Below are positions 7,688-17,153 of a stretch of 64,000 nt of DNA, piece by piece. The DNA lies in the NCBI GenBank assembly GCA_016702705.1, contig JADJDM010000015.1, positions 124,001 through 188,000 on the forward strand, given 5' to 3'. Numbering within the stretch: position 1 is the first letter of the stretch; each line of letters opens with the position of its first letter. Position numbers and translations under genes: made by a program. This DNA comes from Bacteroidota bacterium (GTDB lineage Bacteria > Bacteroidota > Bacteroidia > B-17B0 > Aurantibacillaceae). Below the pieces are notes generated by a model. The model worked only from the letters and a program-made list of their open reading frames with translations. It was not told where the DNA came from and did no database searches.

Positions 7688-9576
7688 AAAAACTAATTTA
7701 TCTAATTCTATTCTTAATTCCCATAATCATTAATGGGCAAACATTTTCAGCAGATTGCTCAACTGCTGCTGGGCAAACAATGACTGTTGATGGAGCATGC
7801 ACAGCGAACCAAAATGTATCCAATGCAGCAGGCTCTCCTGCATATGCTGGATGTGCCACTGGTGGAGCAGAAGATGGCTGGTTATATTTTGTTGCAACTT
7901 CAACTTCTACTGCAGTTACATACACGAGTACAAATAATAGAGATATCGCAATTGTTGTATATCAAGGCGCAAGTTGTGCCTCTCTTTCTGTTTTGAGCTG
8001 CACAGATAGAATTTTTGAAGCAAATGGTACTATTGAAGCTGCTGAAATAACAACTGTTTCCGGCTCACCGTATTATATTAGGATAGTAGATTTAAGTTCA
8101 AACACTCCAAACGGTTCTGTTTGCGTTAGAAACACACCTGTTAATAATAGCTGTGCAACTGCTACTACATTAGTATCGGGTACAGCATGCTCAACAACAA
8201 ATGGAACAACCTTAAACGCAACGGAATCTTCACCACTTGCAACTGCATGCGGTGGTAATAATAATGATGATGTATGGTATAGTTTTGTGGCTACAAATAC
8301 TAATCAAAATATACTTGTTAATCCAGTTAATGGAATGGATGCTGTGATACAAATTTTCACTGGCAGTTGCGCTGCTCTTAGCTCCGCTCTTTGCGAAGAT
8401 AGTTGGGTAGCAGGATATCCAGAATCTGTAGTTGCAACTGGTTTTACGGTTGGTACTACCTACTACTTTAGAATATATGATTTTACATCAGGAACAGGTG
8501 GAGCCTTTTCCGTATGCGTTAATGCTCCCGTAACCCCTGGAGCTAACAATAATTGTCCTGGCGCAATTTCCATTTCAGATGGGGTATCTGTTAATGGTTC
8601 GAATTTTGGATTTGATGACCAATGTACACAAACATTATGCGCTGATCCTACAACAATAGATTGTTACGTTGCCGCTGGATGCGTTTTAACTGACTATGCT
8701 TCATGTATGTCACTTGAAACTAATGCTTGGTATACTTTTACACCAGCAACAAGTGGAAACTTCTTTTTCAACATGTATAATCAACAATGTGGCGTTGGAG
8801 ATGGTATGCAGATGTGGTTAGGCACCGCAACAGGAGCTTGCCCAACAGCAAATAATTTTTCGCAAATTTTATGTCAAAGTACCGCTACCCCTGAAACTAT
8901 TACACTTAATACTAACTTAACGGCAGGCACACAATATTATTTAGTTGTTGATGGTTTTGCTGGTGATCAATGTAACTACAGTCTTTTAGTCTCTTCAACA
9001 ATTTCACTTCCAATAAATTTATTATCATTAGATGCGATAAGAGAAAGCGAAAAAACATCTTCGATAAACTGGAAAACTATAGAGTTTAAAAACCTTGAAC
9101 GATTTGATATTGAAAGATCTTTAGATGCAGTGAATTTTACAAATATTGGCTCTCATCAAATCGAAAAAAATGAATCAACTGAAATAAGCTCATTTTCTTT
9201 TAAAGATCAGAATTGCCCTGATATTTCACCCTACTATTACAGATTAAAATACATTGATGAAAACGGTAAAGTTGATTATTCAAAAATAGTTCAGTTATCT
9301 AATGGAATAAAATCTTTTGATAATATTGACAACATTAGATTAATACCAAATCCAAGTAATGATTTAACAAGATTATATTTTTCAACGCCTAAAGAAGAAA
9401 AGTTGGAATTAAAAATATTATCTATTAATTCCACTTTAATTCTACAAAAAACGTTCGATTCAAACGTTGGTGAAAATAATATTGAAATTTCAACCAAAGA
9501 ACTTAATAGCGGTATTTATTTTGTAATCCTACAATCCAAATCGGGCACTAAAACTTGTAAGTTGATAAAACAATAA
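7684..9576 (+). CDS. T9SS-exported cysteine-rich surface protein
   Basis: A 630-residue protein with a signal peptide (MKKLIYLILFLIPIIINGQ). Three repeats of a beta-sandwich type each carry paired cysteines and a W(L)YF/ WYSF / WYTF plus YYFRIYD / YYLVVDG pattern. A fibronectin-like region (INWKTIEFKNLERFDIERS ... YYYRLKYIDENGKV) precedes the C-terminal T9SS type A sorting domain (RLIPNPSND ... NSGIYFVILQS ... KLIKQ). It is expected to be exported by the Por machinery and released or anchored at the cell surface. The ligand is unknown. It ends directly against hemH on the other strand with no intergenic base. Confidence 0.85.
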   Translation: MKKLIYLILFLIPIIINGQTFSADCSTAAGQTMTVDGACTANQNVSNAAGSPAYAGCATGGAEDGWLYFVATSTSTAVTYTSTNNRDIAIVVYQGASCASLSVLSCTDRIFEANGTIEAAEITTVSGSPYYIRIVDLSSNTPNGSVCVRNTPVNNSCATATTLVSGTACSTTNGTTLNATESSPLATACGGNNNDDVWYSFVATNTNQNILVNPVNGMDAVIQIFTGSCAALSSALCEDSWVAGYPESVVATGFTVGTTYYFRIYDFTSGTGGAFSVCVNAPVTPGANNNCPGAISISDGVSVNGSNFGFDDQCTQTLCADPTTIDCYVAAGCVLTDYASCMSLETNAWYTFTPATSGNFFFNMYNQQCGVGDGMQMWLGTATGACPTANNFSQILCQSTATPETITLNTNLTAGTQYYLVVDGFAGDQCNYSLLVSSTISLPINLLSLDAIRESEKTSSINWKTIEFKNLERFDIERSLDAVNFTNIGSHQIEKNESTEISSFSFKDQNCPDISPYYYRLKYIDENGKVDYSKIVQLSNGIKSFDNIDNIRLIPNPSNDLTRLYFSTPKEEKLELKILSINSTLILQKTFDSNVGENNIEISTKELNSGIYFVILQSKSGTKTCKLIKQ

Positions 9577-10584
9577 CTACCTCACCATCTCCACAACAGC
9601 CTTTACCCAAGTATCGCTGTCGTTTAAACTTTCAACCAAATCAACTTTTTCGCCACCGTGTTCGTGGAAAATTTCTTGGTATTCGGTGCCAATTTCGTAA
9701 ATGGTTTCGAGGCAATCTGCAACAAAGGCTGGGGAGAAAACTAAGATTTTCTTTGCCCCGTTTTTAGCTAAATCTTCAATTACACTATCAGAGTATGGTT
9801 TTATCCATTTATTATTTAAACGTGATTGAAATGTTGTAGTGTATTTGTTTTCTGGAATATTTAATCGCTTCACTAACTCACGTGTAGTGTAAAAACAATT
9901 TGCTCGGTAACAAAACTGATTGCTTTTTGTTAATGTATTACAACACTTGCCCAGCTGACAATAATCGCTACCATAATGCACAGATCCTTTCTTTATATGT
10001 CTTTCGGGTAAGCCATGATAAGAGAAAATCACATGGTCGTATTGTGAAATATCATGTTTCTGACCCTTCTCAACAAATGCATTCATGTAACCTTCGTTAT
10101 CGTAAAATTTAGAAATAATTTTTACTTCAGGTATTACTTCCCATTTCTCTAATTCCTTCATAACCTTTTCAATAGTAGAACCTGATGAAGACGATGCGTA
10201 ATGTGGATATAATGGCAACACAGTAATGGAACTTACTTTTGCTTCGCGCAGTTTATCTAAAGCACTTGCAATACTTGGGCTTTGGTAACGCATGGCGTAT
10301 TCAACCACATAATCATCGCCTAATTGCGCGCGTACCTTATCCGTTAAATTTTTGGTATGAATTAATAAAGGCGAGCCTTCTTGTGTCCAAATAGCGCGAT
10401 AAAGTTTTGCAGATTTAGGTGCACGAAAAGGAACGATAATTCCGTTTACCAATAAAAAACGACCAACAGCATTTATATCAATTACACGTGGGTCGTTTAA
10501 AAACTCCGTTAAATATTTTCTAACATTGATAGTTGAGGGGCTATCCGGTGTACCAAGATTTACAAGTAAAATTCCTTTTTTCAT
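9577..10584 (-). CDS. hemH: Ferrochelatase
   Basis: HemH inserts Fe2+ into protoporphyrin IX, the last step of haem synthesis. The 335-residue product begins MKKGILLVNLGTPDSP and has LPLYPHYASSSSGS and the catalytic motif FSYHGLPERH with His190. It also carries C-terminal family segments including VFSPAFVADCLETIYEIG, where the glutamate is the second conserved active-site residue. Four cysteines (YCQLGKCCNT and FCYRANC) lie between, as in many bacterial homologues. It stands alone: its stop codon is adjacent to the stop of the T9SS gene and the GxxExxY element lies upstream. Confidence 0.95.
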   Translation of the reverse strand: MKKGILLVNLGTPDSPSTINVRKYLTEFLNDPRVIDINAVGRFLLVNGIIVPFRAPKSAKLYRAIWTQEGSPLLIHTKNLTDKVRAQLGDDYVVEYAMRYQSPSIASALDKLREAKVSSITVLPLYPHYASSSSGSTIEKVMKELEKWEVIPEVKIISKFYDNEGYMNAFVEKGQKHDISQYDHVIFSYHGLPERHIKKGSVHYGSDYCQLGKCCNTLTKSNQFCYRANCFYTTRELVKRLNIPENKYTTTFQSRLNNKWIKPYSDSVIEDLAKNGAKKILVFSPAFVADCLETIYEIGTEYQEIFHEHGGEKVDLVESLNDSDTWVKAVVEMVR

Positions 10585-10609
10585 AATGAGATTATTCTAT
10601 TTTTTTCTT

Positions 10610-10647
10610 CACCACTAAGACACTGAGGGCACTGAGATGCACTAAGA
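10610..10647. repeat. Inverted repeat arm at the 3' side of the GxxExxY gene
   Basis: Built from degenerate CACTRAG units with an 8-10 nt period (CACTAAGACACTGAGGGCAC...). The reverse complement matches the arm at 11059-11096 at 31 of 37 positions by hand alignment. It begins right at the stop codon of the gene. Confidence 0.75.
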
Positions 10648-11055
10648 TTACTTAGGTAAAGAGTTGAAAGTATCGCTAACCATAGGGATTAGGCCGTGGT
10701 TAACAATATTAGTTGAATTAAAATTAATTAATAATCCTTTTGGTTTATTTGTAAGTTTTAAATAAGATAAAAGCTGAGCTGAGAAAACAGGAAGTAATCC
10801 CTCCACAGATTTAAGTTCTACAATTATAATATCCTCTACTAACAAATCTAACCTTAGATTACCTGCTAAGTCAGCTCCTTTGTAACTAATAGGAACCTCA
10901 ATTTGCGATGTATAGTTTAAACCATTAAGTCTAAGTTCTTCTTTCAAACACTTTTCATATACAGATTCTAATAAACCTGGGCCAATATGCTTATGAACTT
11001 CTATTGCACACCCAACTATCTTATATGCGATATCGTTAACATAGGCTTGAGTCAT
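10648..11055 (-). CDS. GxxExxY protein (PDDEXK_3-like)
   Basis: A 135-residue product with the family-naming motif in GPGLLESVYEKCL (G-LL-E-SV-Y). A PD-(D/E)XK-type core follows: LRLDLLVEDIIIVELKSVE supplies the D...ExK residues, and FSAQLLSYLKLTNKPKGLLINF the QxxxY-like helix and final strand. The family is commonly grouped with PD-(D/E)XK nuclease folds, but its activity is not established and I infer none. The gene is tightly enclosed by two 37-bp inverted repeats, one touching its stop codon and one 3 nt before its ATG, with no room for a separate promoter. That arrangement suggests the gene and repeats move or evolve as a unit. Confidence 0.85.
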   Translation of the reverse strand: MTQAYVNDIAYKIVGCAIEVHKHIGPGLLESVYEKCLKEELRLNGLNYTSQIEVPISYKGADLAGNLRLDLLVEDIIIVELKSVEGLLPVFSAQLLSYLKLTNKPKGLLINFNSTNIVNHGLIPMVSDTFNSLPK

Positions 11056-11058
11056 ATT

Positions 11059-11096
11059 TCTTAGTGCGTCTTAGTGAACTTAGCGTCTTAGTGGTA
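11059..11096. repeat. Inverted repeat arm at the 5' side of the GxxExxY gene
   Basis: TCTTAGTGCGTCTTAGTGAA and onward, ending CTTAGTGGTAAAA. It is the inverted partner of 10610-10647. It lies between the GxxExxY start codon and the lpdA stop codon, so the element sits directly after lpdA. Confidence 0.75.
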
Positions 11097-11101
11097 AAAG
11101 C

Positions 11102-12508
11102 TTACATATGTATAGCACGTTTCGCAGTTGCATCTAAAGCAGCTTCTTTTAAGCTTTCGGTAAATGTTGGGTGACCGTGGCAAATGCGAGCAATGTCTTC
11201 TGCGCTTGCACGGAACTCCATGGCAACAACAGCTTCCATAATAACATCCGCTACACGCGGACCAATCATGTGAACACCTAAAACTTCATCAGTTGCTTCG
11301 TCGGCTAATACTTTAATAAATCCATCTGTATCCATACTTGCACGCGCTCTTCCGCTTGCTTTAAATGGGAAAGAGCCTGCTTTGTACTTAATTCCTTTTT
11401 CTTTTAATTGCTCCTCGGTTAAACCAACAGATGCAACCTCTGGCCAAGTGTAAACTACACCTGGTATTAAATTATAATTGATGTGTGGTTTTTGCCCCGC
11501 TAATATTTCAGCAACATAAACACCTTCTTCTTCTGCCTTATGCGCAAGCATTGCTCCTTTAATAACGTCACCAATTGCATAAATGCCGTCAACGTTGGTT
11601 TTCAAATGGTCGTCTACTTCTACTTTACCGCGAGCATCCACTTTAACACCAGCTTTATCTAATCCTAAATTATCTGTATAAGGCTTTCTTCCTACTGCCA
11701 TTAAACAATAATCACCTTTAATTTCAACCTTTTCGCCGTTTTTATTTTCGGCAACAACAGTTACTTCTTTACCTTTAGTAGTTGCGCTTGTTACTTTATG
11801 ATTAAAGAAATATTCAAAACCTAAATCTTTTTTAAGTACGCGCGTTAACTCTTTTCCTAAGCCTTTATCCATGGTGCCAATTAAGCCATCCATAAATTCA
11901 ACCACAGAAACTTTTGCACCTAAACGTGCATAAACACTTCCTAATTCTAAACCAATAACACCACCACCAATAACAATTAAATGTTTTGGAACTTCTTTTA
12001 ATTCTAAAGCTTCTGTTGAAGTGATAATGCGTTTTTTATCCACTTCAATTCCTGGTAATGACATTGGTTTTGAACCTGTAGCTATTATTGTTTTAGCTGA
12101 CTCGATTGTTTCTTTAGTGCCATCTGCCTTTGCAATTTCAACCGTATTTTTTGATGTAAAACTTCCGTGACCGTGAATAACAGTAATTTTATTTTTCTTC
12201 ATTAAGAAATTGATTCCGTCGCAGGTCATTTTTACAACGCCACGCTTACGCTCAATCATTTTCTCTAAATTAACTTTAGGACTTTTTACTTCGATACCAT
12301 GCGCCTCAAAATTATGTACTGCATTGTGGAAATGCTCTGAAGAATCCAACAATGCTTTTGAAGGAATACATCCAACATTTAAGCAAGTGCCTCCAAGTGT
12401 ATTATAACGCTCGATAAGTGCCGTTTTAAAACCAAGTTGTGCGCAACGAATAGCAGCAACATATCCGCCAGGACCAGAACCAATTACGGTAACATCGTAT
12501 TTTTCCAT
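11102..12508 (-). CDS. lpdA: Dihydrolipoyl dehydrogenase (E3)
   Basis: This flavoprotein reoxidises lipoamide in 2-oxoacid dehydrogenase complexes and the glycine cleavage system, passing electrons to NAD+. The 468-residue product has the FAD motif GSGPGG near residue 10 and the redox disulphide GGTCLNVGCIPSK (Cys42 and Cys47). It also has the NAD-binding GGGVIGLELGSVYARLG, the second FAD motif YAIGDV, and the C-terminal catalytic HGHPTFTES. Length and all key residues are normal. It is monocistronic here, since no E1 or E2 gene is adjacent, and the GxxExxY repeat element follows it immediately. Confidence 0.97.
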   Translation of the reverse strand: MEKYDVTVIGSGPGGYVAAIRCAQLGFKTALIERYNTLGGTCLNVGCIPSKALLDSSEHFHNAVHNFEAHGIEVKSPKVNLEKMIERKRGVVKMTCDGINFLMKKNKITVIHGHGSFTSKNTVEIAKADGTKETIESAKTIIATGSKPMSLPGIEVDKKRIITSTEALELKEVPKHLIVIGGGVIGLELGSVYARLGAKVSVVEFMDGLIGTMDKGLGKELTRVLKKDLGFEYFFNHKVTSATTKGKEVTVVAENKNGEKVEIKGDYCLMAVGRKPYTDNLGLDKAGVKVDARGKVEVDDHLKTNVDGIYAIGDVIKGAMLAHKAEEEGVYVAEILAGQKPHINYNLIPGVVYTWPEVASVGLTEEQLKEKGIKYKAGSFPFKASGRARASMDTDGFIKVLADEATDEVLGVHMIGPRVADVIMEAVVAMEFRASAEDIARICHGHPTFTESLKEAALDATAKRAIHM

Positions 12509-12726
12509 AAGTAAAAAGAATTAATATTAAAGGTTCGAAGGTACAAATTATCTGATTACAACAACACCAAACCTCCATTTTTGAATTGATTCTGACGGGT
12601 TATATTATTTTGAAAGTCATCTATGAATTCAATCAAAATGCTTTTAAATCTAATTAACCACAAGTTTAATTGTGTCTTAAAATCGTTATTTTCTCATTTA
12701 TTAATGGTAATGTTAAGGTATAGCAC

Positions 12727-12734
12727 TATATTTG
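12727..12734 (+). promoter_or_regulatory. Putative -7 promoter box (TATATTTG)
   Basis: Exact TAnnTTTG match ending 18 nt before the ATG of the beta-helix T9SS gene. It overlaps an in-frame TTG at 12732, which is therefore not the start. The rest of the 12509-12752 gap shows no gene. Confidence 0.5.
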
Positions 12735-12752
12735 AACACTCAAACAAAAACA

Positions 12753-15275
12753 ATGAAAATCAAAAATTTAGGTTTATTACTATTATTACTTTTTTCTGTT
12801 TACAGCACAACAGCTCAAACAATCAGATATGTAAAGCCAGTTTCTACTGGAACAGCAGACGGAAGTTCATGGGCGAACGCAAGTTCTGATTTACAAGCGA
12901 TTATTAATGCAAGCTCTGCTAACAATGAAATTTGGATTGCGGCAGGGATATATAAACCAACCCAAGATGCCTTTGGTAATTTAAACCCAACAGATTTAAG
13001 AGAAAGAACCTTTCATCTAAAAGATAGTGTGAAAATATATGGAGGCTTTATAGGAAATGAAACAATATTATCTCAACGTGACTTCATTACAAATCTTACA
13101 ATATTAAACGGAGATTTTAACGGTAATGATGTTATTAGTGGCAGTGGCATGGCACTAACGATAACTGGAAATACAGAAAACGCATATCATGTTGTAATTT
13201 CTGTTGGTGATTCAGCTGCAACCTTAGTTGACGGATTAGTTATTTCCGGTGGCAATTCAAATGGTTCTGGAACAAGTTTTATAGAATCAATAACTACCTC
13301 AAGAGTTGAAGGTGGTGGCCTAAATTTAACTTCTAGCAAAACTACAATTACACATTGTACATTTGAACACAATACTGGAAATCAAGGAGCTGGACTCAAT
13401 TGCACTAATTCAGCTGCTACTGTGTCTTATTGCAATCTAAAAAACAATAAATCAACCAATACTGGCGGTGGTATGCGTGTTCTAATTGCAACTGCTAGGA
13501 TAACAAACTGTAATTTCACAGGTAACTTTTCTGCAAAAGGTGGAGCGCTCGTTATTGCCTCGTCCTCTTCTATCGTTTCGCATTGTACTTTCCAACAAAA
13601 TTTTTCAAGTGCAGATGGAGGGGCCATTAATAATAACAGTGGAAATATTGCTCCGCAAATTTATGACTGCGTCTTCTATAATAACACTTGTATTACAAAT
13701 GGTAGTGCCATAAGCATGAATACTCCTGGTGTTATTCAAACTGCTATTCTGAACTGCACCTTTATTAGAAACTCTGCAGGATTAAATGGAGGCTCAATCT
13801 ATGCCACTGCATCTGGAGGAGGATCTTGTTCTCCAAAAATTACAAACTGCATTTTATGGGGAAATGTTGGATCAGGTGTACAAACAATTTCAAAAGCATC
13901 TGGTGCTATTCTAAACATCTTAAATTGTATTGTACAAAGTGGTATTCTAAATTGCACAAATTGTTTACCTACCAATGGCGATAGAAACCCTTTATTCAGG
14001 GACTCTACAGATGTTGATGGGATAGACAATATTTTAGGAACTATAGATGATGGTATATTTTTACAATACACAAGTCCAGCAATTGATACCGGTTCACTAA
14101 CCTTAATAACGCCAATTACTGATATTACTGGCTATACTAGAACAAATCGTTTTGATTTAGGAGCTTACGAATATCGTTGCTTAGAAACCTCTAGTACAAC
14201 AGACTTAACAATATGTTCAAATGATTTACCGCTTAATTGGAATGGCTTTGTTTATTCTACCGCAGGAACCTACATAGACACGATTCCTAACCGTGAAGGT
14301 TGTGATAGTATATTAACACTAAATTTAACTATTAACAATATAAGCACTTCAACAATAGATACGATTATATGTGCTGCCAATCTGCCTTATACTTGGCATG
14401 GACTAACGTTTAATACAAGTGGCACCCAAACAATTACATTAACAAATGCTATCAATTGTGATAGTATAGTTAGTTATAATTTAGTTGTTTATGATGGGAA
14501 TTCAACTAGTAACCAAACCATTTGTAGTTCCGAACTACCGTTTTATTGGAATGGACTAACTTTTAATGCAGCTGGTTCGCAAACTGCAACGCTAGTAAAT
14601 AATTTAGGCTGCGACAGTTTAGCCACTTTAAATTTAACCGTATTAAACTCAAGTTCTTCTACTACAAATTTAACTGTTTGTAGTTATGACATGCCTTATA
14701 CATGGAATAACATAGTGTTCCCAGGTCCAGGTTCACAAAACGTTTCGCTTACAAATAGTGTAGGTTGCGATAGTGTAGCAACAATAAATTTAAGTGTGAT
14801 AGACCCAACATACTTATCTATTACTGCATTTGATGAAACATTAATTGCTGACGAAAACAACGCAACTTATCAATGGATTAGCTGCGACAGCACAACTAAT
14901 GGCAACATTCCTGGTGAAACTAACCAAAGCTTTACGGCAACTGCAAATGGAAATTACGCTGTAATTGTTACAACCCCTTCTTGCTCTGATACAAGTGGTT
15001 GTTTTAATATTGCAACAGTTGGAATAAAAAAACAAGCACAAACTACAAACAAAATTATTATTTCTCCAAACCCTAACAATGGCTACTTTTCCATTGATTT
15101 AAAAGAGGAAAGTAACATTATTGTTACAGATGCACTCGGAAGAAAAGTATACGAAAAAACTCTTCAACTTGGTAAGCAAAAAATCGACCTCCAAAATGAA
15201 ATCAATGGCGTTTACCTAATTCATATCATAAGTAATAATCATAGTCAAACTAATAAGTTCATTCTAAATAAGTAA
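12753..15275 (+). CDS. T9SS-exported right-handed beta-helix protein with four 65-residue repeats
   Basis: An 840-residue surface protein. It has a signal peptide (MKIKNLGLLLLLLFSVYSTTAQ). A parallel beta-helix (about residues 20-440, N/G/S-rich rungs such as TITHCTFEHNTGNQGAG) ends in the SPAIDTG ... RFDLGAYEY motif of the choice-of-anchor Q type. Four repeats (about 475-680) of pattern ICxxxLPYxWNGxxF ... GCDSxxTLNLTV follow, then an Ig-like region. The C-terminal T9SS sorting domain reads IIISPNPNNGYFSI ... NGVYLIHI ... KFILNK. Beta-helices of this type often bind or cut polysaccharides, but no catalytic residues can be assigned. A strong terminator follows. Confidence 0.85.
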   Translation: MKIKNLGLLLLLLFSVYSTTAQTIRYVKPVSTGTADGSSWANASSDLQAIINASSANNEIWIAAGIYKPTQDAFGNLNPTDLRERTFHLKDSVKIYGGFIGNETILSQRDFITNLTILNGDFNGNDVISGSGMALTITGNTENAYHVVISVGDSAATLVDGLVISGGNSNGSGTSFIESITTSRVEGGGLNLTSSKTTITHCTFEHNTGNQGAGLNCTNSAATVSYCNLKNNKSTNTGGGMRVLIATARITNCNFTGNFSAKGGALVIASSSSIVSHCTFQQNFSSADGGAINNNSGNIAPQIYDCVFYNNTCITNGSAISMNTPGVIQTAILNCTFIRNSAGLNGGSIYATASGGGSCSPKITNCILWGNVGSGVQTISKASGAILNILNCIVQSGILNCTNCLPTNGDRNPLFRDSTDVDGIDNILGTIDDGIFLQYTSPAIDTGSLTLITPITDITGYTRTNRFDLGAYEYRCLETSSTTDLTICSNDLPLNWNGFVYSTAGTYIDTIPNREGCDSILTLNLTINNISTSTIDTIICAANLPYTWHGLTFNTSGTQTITLTNAINCDSIVSYNLVVYDGNSTSNQTICSSELPFYWNGLTFNAAGSQTATLVNNLGCDSLATLNLTVLNSSSSTTNLTVCSYDMPYTWNNIVFPGPGSQNVSLTNSVGCDSVATINLSVIDPTYLSITAFDETLIADENNATYQWISCDSTTNGNIPGETNQSFTATANGNYAVIVTTPSCSDTSGCFNIATVGIKKQAQTTNKIIISPNPNNGYFSIDLKEESNIIVTDALGRKVYEKTLQLGKQKIDLQNEINGVYLIHIISNNHSQTNKFILNK

Positions 15276-15300
15276 ACAATAAATTTCATTCTTATATTAA

Positions 15301-15328
15301 GGAGAGTCCCAAAAAGACTCTCCTTTTT
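15301..15328 (+). terminator. Intrinsic terminator of the beta-helix T9SS gene
   Basis: Perfect 8-bp stem GGAGAGTC / GACTCTCC with a 7-nt loop, followed by TTTTT, 25 nt after the stop codon. Confidence 0.88.
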
Positions 15329-15387
15329 GTTAATAGACCGTGTAAATTCTGATTCATCATTAAACAATTTCTTTCGTAACTTCGTGC

Positions 15388-16530
15388 ATGAATTCGTTAC
15401 AACCTGATAAACTTAAAATAGGCATACTTGGCGGTGGACAATTGGGTCGCATGTTGATTCAATCCGCTATCAATTATAATTTATTCATCAAAATTTTAGA
15501 TCCAGATGAAAATGCTCCTTGCAAGGACATTTCAAATGAATTTAAAAAAGGTAAAATAACCGATTTTGATACCGTTTATAAATTTGGGAAAGACTGTGAT
15601 ATTATCACCATCGAAATTGAAAACGTAAACATTGAAGCATTAAAAAAATTGGAGAAAGAAGGTAAAAAAGTTTTTCCTCAGCCACACATTATAGAAATCA
15701 TTCAAGATAAAGGATTACAAAAAATGTTTTATCAACGCAATGAAATTCCCACTCCCGATTTTTTCTTAACAGAAACAAAAGCCGACATTGATAAATACAG
15801 CAAATACTTTCCTTTCTTTCAAAAACTACGCAAAGGTGGTTATGATGGTAAAGGTGTTGTAAAACTTGATAATCCGTTAGATTTAAGTAAAGCTTTTACC
15901 GAGCCTTCTGTATTAGAAATGTTGGTTGATTTTGACAAAGAAATTTCAGTGATAGTTACGCGCAACGAAGCGGGGCAAACAAAATGTTTTCCTGTTGTTG
16001 AATGTGCATTTAGTGCTGAAGCTAATTTGGTTGAATTTTTATTTTCACCTGCTACTATTAAAAAGAGTGTTGAGAAAGAAGCTTTCCGCATTGCAGAATT
16101 GGTTGCTGATAAACTTCAAATTGTTGGAATACTTGCAGTAGAATTATTTGTAACTAAGGATGGCAAAGTACTCGTAAACGAAGTTGCCCCGCGCCCGCAC
16201 AATAGCGGACATCAAACCATTGAAGGAAACATTACCTCACAATTTGAACAACATTTACGCGCTATTTTAAATTTACCACTTGGCGATACCGCTATTACTC
16301 GTCCAAGCGTAATGGTGAATGTATTGGGAGAGAAAGGTTTTGAAGGAGATGCAAAATACGAAGGTTTGGCAGAGATTTTGCAGATGAGCGGAGTGCATGT
16401 TCACCTGTATGGAAAAAAGACAACAAAATCTTTTAGAAAAATGGGGCATGTTACAGTAACTGCAAACACATTAGAAGATGCAGTTAAAACAGCTAAAAAA
16501 GTAAAAGACACATTAAAAGTAATTGCATAA
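15388..16530 (+). CDS. purK: 5-(carboxyamino)imidazole ribonucleotide synthase
   Basis: PurK is an ATP-grasp enzyme that makes N5-CAIR from AIR, bicarbonate and ATP in purine synthesis. The 380-residue product starts with LKIGILGGGQLGRMLIQSA. It shows the ATP-grasp lid FFQKLRKGGYDGKGV, the metal-binding region VLVNEVAPRPHNSGHQTIEGN, and the C-terminal YGKKTTKSFRKMGHVTV. PurE, its usual partner, is not in the window. A TAACTTCG box at 15377-15384 ends 3 nt before ATG, suggesting a leaderless transcript. The stop codon shares one base with the ATG of the thioredoxin-like gene. Confidence 0.95.
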   Translation: MNSLQPDKLKIGILGGGQLGRMLIQSAINYNLFIKILDPDENAPCKDISNEFKKGKITDFDTVYKFGKDCDIITIEIENVNIEALKKLEKEGKKVFPQPHIIEIIQDKGLQKMFYQRNEIPTPDFFLTETKADIDKYSKYFPFFQKLRKGGYDGKGVVKLDNPLDLSKAFTEPSVLEMLVDFDKEISVIVTRNEAGQTKCFPVVECAFSAEANLVEFLFSPATIKKSVEKEAFRIAELVADKLQIVGILAVELFVTKDGKVLVNEVAPRPHNSGHQTIEGNITSQFEQHLRAILNLPLGDTAITRPSVMVNVLGEKGFEGDAKYEGLAEILQMSGVHVHLYGKKTTKSFRKMGHVTVTANTLEDAVKTAKKVKDTLKVIA

Positions 16531-17135
16531 TGAAAACAACAAAATCGATACTATTTATTTTTTCTTTACTACTTGTATCGGTATGTTCGTTTGCGCAAGA
16601 ACATAAGTCTTTAACTAAGTTCATGAGTTTTGAAGAAGCAGTTGCAGCTGCTAAAAAAAATCCAAAACCTATTCTAATAGATATTTATACGCAATGGTGT
16701 GGACCTTGCAAACTCATGACCAAAAACACTTTTGGAGATGAAAAGGTTGCTAACTATTTAAACGAAAATTTTTATTGTGTTAAGTTTGATGCCGAAAGTT
16801 TTGATACAGTAAGATTAGAAGTTATGGTTAAAGATACCGTTCGAGAAAACGGCAAAATCGTAAAAACACAAGACAAACCATTTATAGTAAAGTTTGCGAA
16901 CCCTTCTCCTATCGGAACTCCAAGATCTCCACATCAATTTGCAAATTCAATTTTAGACGGAAAATTATCATATCCTTCGCTTGTTTTTTTAAATCCTAAC
17001 ATAAATCGTTTAGAAATAAAACCAGGTTACTTAACACCGAAACAATTTGAACCTATTATAAAATTTTACGGCTCTGGAGCCTACCAAAAACAATCTTACG
17101 AAGAGTTTAGTAAAACCTTCACACCTACGTTTTAA
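16530..17135 (+). CDS. Secreted thioredoxin-fold protein
   Basis: A 201-residue product with a signal peptide (MKTTKSILFIFSLLLVSVCSFAQ) and a thioredoxin fold carrying TQWCGPCK with Cys57 and Cys60. A long insertion follows (about residues 85-125), before the cis-proline strand SYPSLVFLNPN. It is probably a periplasmic disulphide reductase or a DsbD-gamma-like relay. The WCGPC motif is intact, so redox activity is likely; the substrate is unknown. Its ATG overlaps the purK stop (TAATG), so the two are co-transcribed although functionally unrelated. Confidence 0.85.
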   Translation: MKTTKSILFIFSLLLVSVCSFAQEHKSLTKFMSFEEAVAAAKKNPKPILIDIYTQWCGPCKLMTKNTFGDEKVANYLNENFYCVKFDAESFDTVRLEVMVKDTVRENGKIVKTQDKPFIVKFANPSPIGTPRSPHQFANSILDGKLSYPSLVFLNPNINRLEIKPGYLTPKQFEPIIKFYGSGAYQKQSYEEFSKTFTPTF

Positions 17136-17153
17136 CCTTTTAATCAAATTACT

